From: Paulinella micropora
Taxonomy: Eukaryota > Cercozoa > Imbricatea > Euglyphida
NCBI GenBank assembly: GCA_009731375.1
Contig: BJOX01000337.1
Location: 577,634 to 620,210 of the forward strand
DNA: 42,577 nucleotides
Direction of reading: 5' to 3'
Under the pieces are notes generated by a model that was given only the letters and a program-made list of their open reading frames with translations, was not told the origin of the DNA and made no database searches. This document shows positions 14,701 to 23,054 of this stretch, one piece after another. How positions within the stretch are numbered: position 1 is the first letter of the stretch; each line of letters opens with the position of its first letter. A program made the position numbers and the translations under genes.

Positions 14701-16073
14701 ATTCGGTCTATTCTCATTTTGCTAGTTAGAGTTTTTACAAAATCATGTTTGTTCATTGTGTGTTTCCAATCATTGCGGGATAGATATTTTTTAATTATTT
14801 TTATTGAAAATACCTTATCAATTAATTCGTCTAATGTCTTCGCTCCACTACCTTTTTGTTCATTAATACCCATATACTCTTCATATCTAGCATAATCCGC
14901 TACTTTTCTTTTTACATTTTCCTTTTCATCTCCAACATCAATATTAAACCTTTTAATCATGTCAATTATCCACTTTGAAGTGTCTTTGTAATTTAATTTT
15001 TTATGACCATCACTATCTAGTCTCTTTTTTAAAGCCTGTGCTAACTCTTTTATAGTAATGGTTGGGTGATAAGTTTTTGAAAATCCAGATATTAAAAATT
15101 GATTAATTTGTAAATTTTCAAGATGCTTACCCTTTTCTTCCGCCTTCTTTTTTTCCTTTTCAAGTTTTTCTTTATATTCTTCTGCTAACTTTTTCTGTTC
15201 TTCTAAAGATGTTGCTGTGGCTATGGCCGTCTGAATATCTTGACTGGCTTTTTGTAAGTCTTTGAGACTCATCTTTTGTATGAACTTATCTGTATATCCC
15301 GCTAATTTCAGTGTTTCAATATCTTTCTGCTTTTGCTTTTTTTCTTCCTCATACTGCTCTTTTGTTTTCAATGGCGTTTCATCTCCTAAATTAGGTAATG
15401 GTGGTGCTGGTGGCGGTGCTTGTGGTTGTCCCTGTTGTGCTTGCGCCTGAACTTGTGGTTGTCCCTGTTGTTGTGGCATGATATATTGATACTGCTGTGG
15501 CGGTGGCATAATAGCCAATCTTTGGTTCCTTTGCTGTTCGTATTGTAAATCCTCTATGAGTTTTTGCTCCCTTCTTAATTCTCTGTCTTTTTGTTCTTGT
15601 CTTTCCTTAATATCAGATAGTTCATTGCGATGTATCCTCGCTAACCCATCCCGCCTTTCCTTAGCATCTGCAATGTCTTTTCTTTCTTGCCTCTTCTTTT
15701 CTTCTTCAGCATCCGTCTGTGCTTTTTTCTCTTTTTGGTCTATCTCATCAATCTTTTCGTATTTTTCCTTTCTGAGTTTGTCTAAGTGGTCATTAATGGC
15801 GGTTCTCGTATTCTGCTCAATCTCTGAAAGGCTCTGGACTTTTCTTAAGTCTTCTTTTCGCTTAGGTGCTTGCTTAGTCGCCCGTGGCTTATTGCTTAAG
15901 TATTTCATAAAAAGTTTAACGATTTGAAGTGTGCTCATATCATTTGTTTTCTTACCAAAATTAAGATAATATTTTTTACCCTTCTGGATAATATAAGGCT
16001 TACCGCTCTTATTCCTATAAACCCGCGGTGGACGGACTTTCGCCCTTTTCATCTTCTTAGTCTTAGCAACCAT
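14673..16073 (-). CDS. Long basic coiled-coil protein, unknown function
   Basis: 466 residues, not recognised as a family. The N-terminus is highly basic (MVAKTKKMKRAKVRPPRVYR) and followed by GKPYIIQKGKKYYLNFGKK. Residues of about 80-190 are a Lys/Glu/Arg coiled coil, about 195-240 a Gln/Pro linker (PPPQQYQYIMPQQQ), about 245-330 a second charged coil, and about 330-466 a more globular helical C-terminus. The layout suits a virion core or scaffold protein that contacts DNA; this is inference. It precedes and overlaps the protease gene. The start follows a (TA)n tract directly adjacent to ATG. Confidence 0.7.
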   Translation of the reverse strand: MVAKTKKMKRAKVRPPRVYRNKSGKPYIIQKGKKYYLNFGKKTNDMSTLQIVKLFMKYLSNKPRATKQAPKRKEDLRKVQSLSEIEQNTRTAINDHLDKLRKEKYEKIDEIDQKEKKAQTDAEEEKKRQERKDIADAKERRDGLARIHRNELSDIKERQEQKDRELRREQKLIEDLQYEQQRNQRLAIMPPPQQYQYIMPQQQGQPQVQAQAQQGQPQAPPPAPPLPNLGDETPLKTKEQYEEEKKQKQKDIETLKLAGYTDKFIQKMSLKDLQKASQDIQTAIATATSLEEQKKLAEEYKEKLEKEKKKAEEKGKHLENLQINQFLISGFSKTYHPTITIKELAQALKKRLDSDGHKKLNYKDTSKWIIDMIKRFNIDVGDEKENVKRKVADYARYEEYMGINEQKGSGAKTLDELIDKVFSIKIIKKYLSRNDWKHTMNKHDFVKTLTSKMRIDRMWINKFQRI

Positions 16074-16158
16074 TATATATATATATATATTAAATATTTA
16101 TTTTATTAAACATAATTTTCATTTAATATAACGATATTAAACGATATAAAACGACATT

Positions 16159-16815
16159 ATGCCAGATTACAAGCAAGGAAAAATTTACTCATTAAGGTCT
16201 CACCAGACTGACGAAATTTATATTGGTTCCACTATTCAACCATTATATAAAAGGCTGAGTAGTCATAAGTTGGATTATAAATGTTGGATGAATGGAAAAA
16301 GATCACACTATATATCATCTTTTGAAATAGTGAAATACGATGATGTTTATATTGAATTAATTGAGGAATGTCAGTGCGATAATAAAATGGAATTACTTAA
16401 ACGAGAAGGAAAATTAATCAGACAGATGAAATGTGTAAATAAAATGTTGGCTGGAAGAACAAAAAAACAATACAAAGCAGAAAACAAAAATAAAATTAAA
16501 GAAAATGGAAAATTATATTATGAAGCAAACAAGGACAAAATAAAACAATACTTAAGACAATACAATAAATATAATAAAGAAAAAATTCAAGAAAAAAGTA
16601 AAGAATACAGAAAAAATAACAAGGATAATATTAAAGAATACTTTAAACAATACAGAGAAAGCAATATTGACAAAATAAGAGAAGAAAGAAAAATACAACA
16701 TAATTGCGAGTGTGGTATGAAATATACATCAGGTCATAAAACTCGCCATGAACAAACAAAAAAACATACTGATTTTATAAATGAGCCAATTGGATTAAAT
16801 GCTTTTAATATTTAA
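16159..16815 (+). CDS. GIY-YIG endonuclease with C-x-C finger, opposite to the virion genes
   Basis: 218 residues. Nuclease core: GKIYSLR, EIYIGSTIQP, Arg in YKRLSSHKLDY, and Glu in REGKLIRQMKCVNKML. The middle is a repetitive Lys/Tyr/Asn helical region with recurring KEYxKQY-like units. The C-terminus has HNCECGMKY...RHEQTKKH, spacing C-x-C-x11-H-x5-H, identical to that of the protein at 5277. It is a plus-strand gene inside the minus-strand virion block, so it may have entered as a selfish nuclease gene. Its stop overlaps the stop of the convergent gene by two bases. ATG follows GATATAAAACGACATT. Confidence 0.85.
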   Translation: MPDYKQGKIYSLRSHQTDEIYIGSTIQPLYKRLSSHKLDYKCWMNGKRSHYISSFEIVKYDDVYIELIEECQCDNKMELLKREGKLIRQMKCVNKMLAGRTKKQYKAENKNKIKENGKLYYEANKDKIKQYLRQYNKYNKEKIQEKSKEYRKNNKDNIKEYFKQYRESNIDKIREERKIQHNCECGMKYTSGHKTRHEQTKKHTDFINEPIGLNAFNI

Positions 16816-17129
16816 AATTTCAAGGCACCACGGCCAGATTGTTTTTTTCCATAACCAAGTTTTGCAGCAGTGGCTTGGACTGATCCCGCATATGGCACTC
16901 CCATACTACTCAATGCTCCAGCGGTCTTTGAAATAACTTTATTGTCCCTCAGAAACTTATTAATAGCCAAAGCCGTTTTCCCCACTTTTTGCCAATTTAC
17001 CTTACCCTTGCCTCCCTGCTTCTTCTTCCGCCCAGTTTTCTTTTTACCTCCAGCCATATTGGTGCTTGAGTTAATAGTTCGTTTGCCGATTGTTGGAATG
17101 ACTTCAACGCGAGTTGTCTTCACTAGCAT
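16812..17129 (-). CDS. Small basic virion-type protein with C-terminal GYGKK...GRGALKF
   Basis: 105 residues when started at the ATG at 17127-17129, which is abutted by AGTATA; the longer upstream frame would run into the ATPase gene and is rejected. The sequence has a basic Lys/Gly patch (GGKKKTGRKKKQGGKGK), an amphipathic region (NWQKVGKTALAINKFL), then GVPYAGSVQATAAKLGYGKK and a Gly-rich basic tail. Small basic proteins with such tails accompany capsid genes in adenoviruses (core or cement peptides) and in PLVs. A DNA-condensing or membrane-active virion role is inferred from composition and position next to the ATPase only. Confidence 0.6.
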   Translation of the reverse strand: MLVKTTRVEVIPTIGKRTINSSTNMAGGKKKTGRKKKQGGKGKVNWQKVGKTALAINKFLRDNKVISKTAGALSSMGVPYAGSVQATAAKLGYGKKQSGRGALKF

Positions 17130-17194
17130 TATACTATGAAAAAAAATATTTATTAATTCTAAAAATATTATTTTAATCTGTAAGCAAAATTCTT

Positions 17195-17238
17195 GGTGTT
17201 TTGTAAAAACACCGAATAGATTATCGCAAGCGATAATC
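17195..17238. terminator. Two hairpins at the 3' end of the ATPase gene
   Basis: GGTGTTTT-GTA-AAAACACC (17195-17213; 8-bp stem, 3-nt loop) and GATTATCGC-AA-GCGATAATC (17219-17238; 9-bp stem). The second overlaps the last codons and stop of the ATPase. Confidence 0.75.
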
Positions 17239-18039
17239 AAAATTCTTCCGTAATTCGTCATCAACACTTGAAACATAAAGAAAATTAAATCGTTCCTTTG
17301 TCGCTTCGTGATACTTTTGAAGAAAGTAGTCAAAGTCAAAAGATAACTCTAAGTGCTTATACACGAGTTCCATTTTGTCCTGAGATTGACCCGGAAAGAT
17401 TAATAAATAATCTAACTGCTTAACGGCTTCTGGCCGTAGGTCGTTCAGATACTGGCTTGACATAATTACCTTTGATTTATAGTGTCTGTTCTTTTTTAAC
17501 AAATCACTTACGGACTTGTCTCTTAATCCGCTCCCTAAATCATCCAAAACAAAAACAACCTCTGGCGCAATATACTTACTCGGTCGTTCCTTCTTCTCAC
17601 CTCCTTCTTCTTTTTTCTTTTCCTTTCCAAAGTATAAAAATTGGGGCTTCTCTATTTCCTCTTTGTCCTGTTTTACTTCTCCTTCGTGTTGCTCGTCTTG
17701 TCTGTTCAGTTTGTCAAGTTCATAGTCAATGACATTCGCACCATCTGATTTAAGAAAGGTATAAATTGCCATCGGGTTGCCTCTGTTCTTAAAGTGCTTT
17801 ACCATTGCTTTATAAATGTAGTCCTTGTGTATCGTTGAAGCAATAATGACAATACGGGTCTTTCTGTCTGTCGTCCGTTTCAGTATTTCAAAGAGTGCTG
17901 TCGTTTTACCGCTCTTTTTTCTGGCAAGTAGAAATATGTTAGCGTAAGGTTCGTTAAATAATTTATAGCCTTTTGCTTTTTTATTACCTTCACCCTCTTG
18001 CTTTACTGGCTTCACCTTGACATTGTTAATCTTTTGCAT
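17221..18039 (-). CDS. FtsK/HerA-type genome-packaging ATPase
   Basis: 272 residues from the ATG at 18037-18039, which follows AATATATACG; an upstream in-frame start at 18069 would overlap the neighbouring gene. Walker A: LLARKKSGKTT (K45). Walker B: VVFVLDDLGS (D166, D167). Then VIMSSQYLNDL as the sensor-like segment. Residues of about 113-155 are a charged, low-complexity insertion (KEEIEKPQF, KKKEEGGEKKERP). The protein belongs to the A32-like packaging ATPases of polintons, virophages and NCLDVs, which pump DNA into preformed capsids. The frame is complete. Confidence 0.92.
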   Translation of the reverse strand: MQKINNVKVKPVKQEGEGNKKAKGYKLFNEPYANIFLLARKKSGKTTALFEILKRTTDRKTRIVIIASTIHKDYIYKAMVKHFKNRGNPMAIYTFLKSDGANVIDYELDKLNRQDEQHEGEVKQDKEEIEKPQFLYFGKEKKKEEGGEKKERPSKYIAPEVVFVLDDLGSGLRDKSVSDLLKKNRHYKSKVIMSSQYLNDLRPEAVKQLDYLLIFPGQSQDKMELVYKHLELSFDFDYFLQKYHEATKERFNFLYVSSVDDELRKNFDYRLR

Positions 18040-18047
18040 CGTATATA

Positions 18048-18410
18048 TTAAGCAAGAAACTCTAGACACACAACAATTCTTCCCGCTAAATTTCCTGTGT
18101 CAATATTTCCGCTGTCTGTTTCAAGGACTTTAAATGTATATTGCCCGTCGCTCCATCCGATATTACCCAAATTATAACTGAGGTTTGAAATGTTTGCTGT
18201 GGTGCTGTCCGCAAATGTGCCGATAATTCCAATTCTGTCCATATAAAGAATTCTGGTTTTGGTTTCCGTCTGGTCGTTGTAGTAGTGAATAAACTTAACA
18301 TTCATTTTGGTTGGTGTGAATGACATTTGAATATTTTTATTAAATGTTTTGCTACCTCCAACAAAATCATTACTCAGAAAAATAATCCGCTGATATTTGA
18401 AATCCGTCAT
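18048..18410 (-). CDS. Small beta-rich viral protein, probable minor structural
   Basis: 120 residues, family not recognised. It is rich in predicted strands and Asn/Thr/Ser (FIHYYNDQTETKTRILYMD, then GIIGTFADSTTANISNLSYN) with a hydrophobic C-terminus AGRIVVCLEFLA. No catalytic motif. It lies directly upstream of the ATPase in the virion gene block. Its start is abutted by AAATATAGT, shared with the divergent small gene at 18433 (22 bp between the start codons). Confidence 0.6.
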   Translation of the reverse strand: MTDFKYQRIIFLSNDFVGGSKTFNKNIQMSFTPTKMNVKFIHYYNDQTETKTRILYMDRIGIIGTFADSTTANISNLSYNLGNIGWSDGQYTFKVLETDSGNIDTGNLAGRIVVCLEFLA

Positions 18411-18432
18411 ACTATATTTTGTATGATATAAA
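18411..18432. promoter_or_regulatory. Divergent TATA-like promoter, 22 bp
   Basis: The whole gap between start codons 18410 (minus) and 18433 (plus) holds ACTATATTTTGTATGATATAA, with a TATA-type motif facing each gene. Confidence 0.5.
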
Positions 18433-18681
18433 ATGTTATTAATATTATTATTTATGTGGTCTGTGTTATGTCGGACTGCCTGCGACTTTTACTCTCGGGT
18501 AAGCGAAAAAAAGAATGAGAGTTGTGCTTATTGTATAAAGCAAGGAATAGAAACTAAATTTAAATGTGTGTATAAACCAATGTCAGACTGGTGTATTAGT
18601 TTTGATGAAGCCATTCCTTTAATGTGTGCTGGCGATAGTTCTTGGTATAAAATACATTTATACGAGTGTTCATTTCTTTGA
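18433..18681 (+). CDS. Small cysteine-rich protein with signal/anchor segment
   Basis: 82 residues. It starts with a hydrophobic MLLILLFMWSVL segment that could be a signal peptide or membrane anchor. The rest contains seven cysteines (CRTAC, CAYC, FKCVY, DWCIS, MCAG, YECSF), so a secreted or lumenal disulfide-bonded domain is possible. No homologue is recognised. It is the only plus-strand gene in this part apart from the GIY-YIG gene, with a TATA-like motif next to ATG. It faces the membrane-protein gene at 18835 across a hairpin-rich spacer. It may be host-interaction related (inference). Confidence 0.5.
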   Translation: MLLILLFMWSVLCRTACDFYSRVSEKKNESCAYCIKQGIETKFKCVYKPMSDWCISFDEAIPLMCAGDSSWYKIHLYECSFL

Positions 18682-18834
18682 TATTTGAGAATTGTGCTTC
18701 GTGCTACGCACTCTCGCTTATTCTCACAAGTCCCGAAGGGACGTTGTGACGGGACAAACTCCCTCACAAACATCGTTTTTATACTTTAATGGTGGACGAT
18801 GTTTTACGAAGGCACGAAGTGCATGAGTAAAATA
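18682..18834. terminator. Hairpin-rich spacer between convergent genes
   Basis: Hairpin 1: TCACAA (18724-18729) / TTGTGA (18744-18749) enclosing GTCCC-GAA-GGGAC (18730-18742). Hairpin 2: GATGTTTTAC (18798-18807) / GTAAAATATC (18827-18836) enclosing GCAC-GAA-GTGC (18812-18822). Both inner loops are GAA. A third imperfect repeat lies at 18694-18710. It probably marks mRNA 3' ends for both convergent genes. Confidence 0.7.
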
Positions 18835-19191
18835 TCATTTTTTTGAAGTAGAAGGTGATGGAAGACATATTCCAATCAATAGTGTTAAGATTCCGACATA
18901 AGTATTAGCAACCTCACAAGGTAAGTTCTTTTCAGATAGTCTCACAATACACAATGTGATTATAGAAATAATGATACCCATTTGAAACAGATACTTAATA
19001 ACTCTGCTGTCAGTTGGTCTGTTTTTTATACAACAACAATTCCAGTTATCTTCCAGTTCGTGCTCTATTTTTTTTTCTTCATTCTTCAATGAAATATCCA
19101 AAACACGATTTTTTAATTCTGGTGTCAATTCTCCGTCTGCTAACTCTATTATTGGTGGTGGTCTATGAAGTCTGGTTGAATTATTTGCCAT
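18835..19191 (-). CDS. Two-pass viral membrane protein
   Basis: 118 residues from the second Met (MANNSTRLHRPPP); the annotated frame can also start two codons earlier at 19197. The soluble N-terminus (about 65 residues) includes an acidic helix and a NCCCIK cysteine cluster. Two hydrophobic segments follow, YLFQMGIIISIITLCIV and TYVGILTLLIGICLP, then a short polar tail. The start overlaps the end of the fibre gene (19181), implying cotranscription. It could be an inner-membrane or entry/exit-related virion protein; the family is unknown. Confidence 0.65.
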   Translation of the reverse strand: MANNSTRLHRPPPIIELADGELTPELKNRVLDISLKNEEKKIEHELEDNWNCCCIKNRPTDSRVIKYLFQMGIIISIITLCIVRLSEKNLPCEVANTYVGILTLLIGICLPSPSTSKK

Positions 19192-19690
19192 TATCAAATA
19201 CTTCTGCTCTGATTTCTGCTAATTGGTTTGCTTGGTCTTGTAGTATATTCATAATAATTTTATTTTGTTTTTCCAAATTAACTACCTTTTCCGATAATTC
19301 TTGAACTGCCTTAATTAATGGTGCAATAAATTCAGTATAACCTATACCATAACTAACTTCACCACTATCAACACATTTAACATCTTCTGGATTAATACTC
19401 ACACCTTTCATTTCACATTCTTGTCTTTGCTTTGGACACGGAACCATAATTGTTTCTTTTGAAAATCCTGCGAAATCTAACATATCCATTTCTGTCAATA
19501 TGTCTTCTACCTCTTGTGCTATCGAACCAGTCCTACATTTTTTTTTATCATCAATCATACGATAACAGACTGGATTTAACTTGTTAATAAAATCTAAACC
19601 TAAACATTCTTTTATATCACTTTTGAGCCGTTTGTCCGAAGATAGGTATGGCCCCGTCCTAATCAATAATTGTCCAGATGAGCCGTTTAA
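19181..19690 (-). CDS. S74 intramolecular chaperone domain of the fibre (3' piece)
   Basis: About 165 residues in the last reading frame of the fibre gene. LLIRTGPYLSSDKRLKSDIK marks the S74 entry, with the Ser/Lys pair used for autocleavage in this family. FINKLNPVCYRMIDDKKKCR and TGSIAQEVEDILTEM follow, then YGIGYTEFIAPLIKAVQEL and a C-terminal coiled coil (SEKVVNLEKQNKIIMNILQ). All family landmarks are present, so only the frameshift at about 19690 separates it from the fibre shaft. Confidence 0.85.
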   Translation of the reverse strand, partial: LNGSSGQLLIRTGPYLSSDKRLKSDIKECLGLDFINKLNPVCYRMIDDKKKCRTGSIAQEVEDILTEMDMLDFAGFSKETIMVPCPKQRQECEMKGVSINPEDVKCVDSGEVSYGIGYTEFIAPLIKAVQELSEKVVNLEKQNKIIMNILQDQANQLAEIRAEVFDNGK

Positions 19691-21989
19691 TACATTAAAA
19701 CATTATTGGTAGCACCATTTTCCCATATGAAACCATTGGCTGAATTGTCAGCACACCTAAATCTTATAGCATGAGTAGTAATTGACCCTCCCGCGGGGGC
19801 AGTTCCTCCATTTAGTGCTTTACCAGCACCAGATTGACCCATATAAATTCCCCAGTTTGAATCATTAGTATCCCACAAAAATATTCCACGGGCATTTGTT
19901 CCGTCTGTTTGTCCTTGAATTCCTATTTTCGCTCCATTAGTAGTTGTGGTTGTTAGCAATCCAGAGTAGGTTATACCAGCATTCGCTGTCATAGCACTCT
20001 GAGCATAGATAACACCACTTCCTCTCGCATAAAAATTTAAATCTTGGTTAGTATTGCTTCCCGTAGCATATACTGAATTATAACCAACCCCCACTCCCTG
20101 TGTCCCGTTGCTGTGTCTAAATTCAACACCGCCAGAAGATTGACCAAGATTGGCTGTGACATATAATCCAACTGGTGAAGCATGAGACCCGCTTCTCGCT
20201 TCTCCTCTTATGTCCGCTGTGCTATTAACAACGGATATTCCCGCATTTGCTGTTATTGACTTTGAAGCGGTGATTGTTGTGTTATTAATTCTAAATAATT
20301 CTGTCGCCGCACTATGATAAAATACATGACTATCGGCAGAATTAACATTATATATAAATGTATTATTGGCGACACCAAACCCAATAAAAGCAGTCGTGGA
20401 ACCTGTATTACCATCCCATAAAACTAATTTATTGTTGGCGAGAGCATTTCTATCTACGAATACTTTTTTACCTGCTCCGACTACTATATTATCGCTTGTC
20501 GTTAATGTTGTCGTAGATATCCCCACATTTGCTGTTAGTAATCCTGCCGTGCTTATGTTCATCGCCTCAGACCATGCTGCTATATTGCTCCCCGCGGTTA
20601 TTCCCGTTTTATAATAAAAAGCGAGTTTGTTGGCTTTTTGAATTAGAAAGTTTGAACCGCTGTGGCTTGATATAAAGTTCGTGCCATCAAAATAAGCATC
20701 AAAACATAAATTAATATCGTTGTGTGCCCAATTAAATAATTGGAATGTTGGATAAGCATCTTCCGCTGTTATTGTCTGAAAGTGTGCTCCTGCGGCATCG
20801 CCCATAGTTCCATATATTTCTAAACCTCCTGTCGCCCCTACTCCTTTTGTTGCTTTGCCTATGATTATCGGTTTGCCTAGTGCTGTTGTTATTTTATCAC
20901 TTGCGGCTATGCCAAGTGTCGCGGTTATAGCATTACTAAATGTTTTGGTTCCTGCTATGGTTTGGTCTGTTGTTAATTTCACGCAATTATCATCAACATA
21001 CTTTTTATTTGCCACATGGTCTGCTAGTGTTGGTATTAGATTGGTGCCCATTGAAATTTGATTGCTAAATGTTTTAGTTCCTGCTATTGTTTGGTTTCCT
21101 GTTATTTTCACATTTTGCCCGTCCAATGTATCTACATAACTTTTGTTTGCTCCATCGGCCGCTAATGTCGGTGTTCCAAGGTTGGCTATTTTGCTACTAT
21201 TACAATCTAGCCCCGAAGCATTTACCCAACCGACTATCGCTCCATCAATAATGAAACTTATTTTTTTAGCAATTATTTCAAAGTTATAATTTACTCCTGT
21301 GCCCATATCAAGGCATCCGATAGTTCCTATATTGGCTGTGGAGTTAAAAACCACGAATGTTCCCTTTGTTGTCGCATTCGTTGAATTTCCTGTTATTTCA
21401 AGACCACTGCTAAATGTCTTAATTCCTGCTATGGTTTGGTTTCCCGTTAGTTTCACATTTTGCCCGTCTAATGTATCTACATAACCCTTTGTTGGTGCAT
21501 CGCGGAAGGGTATGCCAAGTTTGTGATTTTTCTGTTGTTCAAAGATAGTGTAGTGCCAGTTGCTGTCGCGATTACATTATCGCCCGCGTATAAATCTACA
21601 TATGACTCTGTTATTTGTATCGGATAATAAGTCGCTGTCGCTGTTTTTTGTGCTATGATTGCGCCTATCTTTGATTCAAATGCTATGCCGATACCATCAA
21701 AAGAAGCAGGATTAGAAAAACCATTTATTTCTATTGTTGATGTAAATTTTTTATTTCCTGCTATGGTTTGGTCTCCTGTTAGTTTAACTACCGAAGTGTC
21801 AGGGTGGAAACATCAATACCATCAACATTACCAACATTTGTAATCGCAAATCCTCCCATATTTAATCCACCCGTCATACTAGCGGTGCCATCTAATCTTA
21901 GAAACGGGGAGTTTGTATTTCTCCATTGTCCCGTGCTATAAATAAGCAGTTGGTTATCGGCTGGTGTTGTTATTACCACATCACTTAAA

Positions 21990-22850
21990 GCATCTATTGA
22001 TTTAGTTCCTAGCCGTGTATCAAAGTCCGTATTAGCCCTCGCTGTTGTATAGTATAGATTAGTTCCTTCTGCTAAATTAGTAGTTGTTTTAGTTGCTAAT
22101 TGAGTGTCAAATCTCGCATTCGTATAGTAAAGGTTTGTCCCCTCTGCTAAGTTAGTGGTTGATTTAGTTCCTAGCCGTGTGTCAAAGTCAGTATTAGCCC
22201 TCGCGGTGGTGTAATATAAGTTAGTCCCCTCGGCTAAGTTGGTTGTGCTCTTTGTTGCTAATTGAGTGTCAAACCTCGCATTAGTATAGTAAAGGTTTGT
22301 CCCCTCGGCCAAGTTGGTCGTGCTCTTTGTTGCTAGTCGTGTGTCAAAGTCTGTATTTGCTCTTGCCGTCGTATAATATAGATTGGTTCCCTCTGCTAAG
22401 TTGGTGGTGCTCTTTGTTGCTAATTGAGTGTCAAATCTTGCGGTGGTGTAATATAGATTAGTTCCCTCTTTTAAGTCTGCGGTCGTTTTTAATAAAAGTC
22501 TAGCATCAAAGTCTGTATTTGCCCTTGCGGTTGTATTTAGTATAGATTAGTTCCTTCGGCTAAGTTAGTGGTTGATTTAGTTGAAAATCTTGTGTCAAAC
22601 CTTCCATCAGTATAGTATAGATTGGTTCCCTCTTTTAAGTCCGTCGTTGATTTTAAAGCAAGACGTGTGTCAAAGCGGTTATCAGTCCAATAATAATTAA
22701 GTCCTTCTTTTAAGTCCGTCGTTGATTTAGTGGTGAGACGTGTGTCAAAGCGGTTATCAGTCCAATAATAATTAAGTCCTTCTTTTAAGTCAGTCGTGCT
22801 TTTGGTAGCCAATCGTGTGTCAAATCGTCCGTCGGTAAAATAAAGATTTA
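21990..22850. repeat. Tandem repeats in the fibre gene
   Basis: About a dozen units of 75-105 bp encoding NLAEGTNLYYT / DLKEGLNYYWT followed by RFDTRL or ARANTDFDTRL. Neighbouring units are near-identical in DNA, so copy number is probably unstable. Confidence 0.85.
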
Positions 22851-22983
22851 CGGGGTCGGCATCTTCTGGCACTCTGTCAGTGTTTAAACCCACTATGTTG
22901 GTATTGGTTAAATCAAGGTTGGCTATGTCAAGACTATCAACTGCAATTTCTGACAAGCCTAAGAGCGACTTATATTGAGACAT

Positions 22984-23054
22984 TTGTATATATTGAGTAA
23001 TTAAATATTTATTATTTATTTAAAAAATACTAAAATATAATAATCTTAGTATAA
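22984..23054. promoter_or_regulatory. Divergent promoter region, fibre gene and charged protein
   Basis: 71-bp AT-rich spacer between divergent starts. TATATAC lies 3-4 bases from the fibre ATG and AGTATAA abuts the ATG at 23055. Confidence 0.5.

Larger units (their letters stand above)
19181..22983 (-). pseudogene. Long fibre gene with tandem repeats and S74 chaperone domain, frameshifted
   Basis: One gene of about 1,260 codons read in five pieces: 22983-22537, about 22540-21788, about 21790-21510, about 21513-19687 and about 19690-19181. Piece boundaries are small indels: an extra TT near 22540, and single-base changes near 21793, 21510 and 19690. The N-terminal part has a head (SQYKSLLGLSEIAVDSLDIA), then a tandem array of units of about 30 residues of the type TTNLAEGTNLYYT...RFDTRL, then VKLTGNQTIAGTKTFS units. 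The C-terminus contains SSDKRLKSDI, the start of the peptidase S74 / intramolecular chaperone domain that trimerises and autocleaves from phage-type fibres. It would be a trimeric receptor-binding fibre. Start ATG follows CAATATATACAA. The breaks may be decay, phase variation or sequencing error. Confidence 0.75.

Noticed and set aside
17130-17339. N-terminal extension of the small basic protein
   Set aside because: It overlaps the ATPase gene and lacks the basic composition; the promoter-like AGTATA abuts the internal ATG at 17129.
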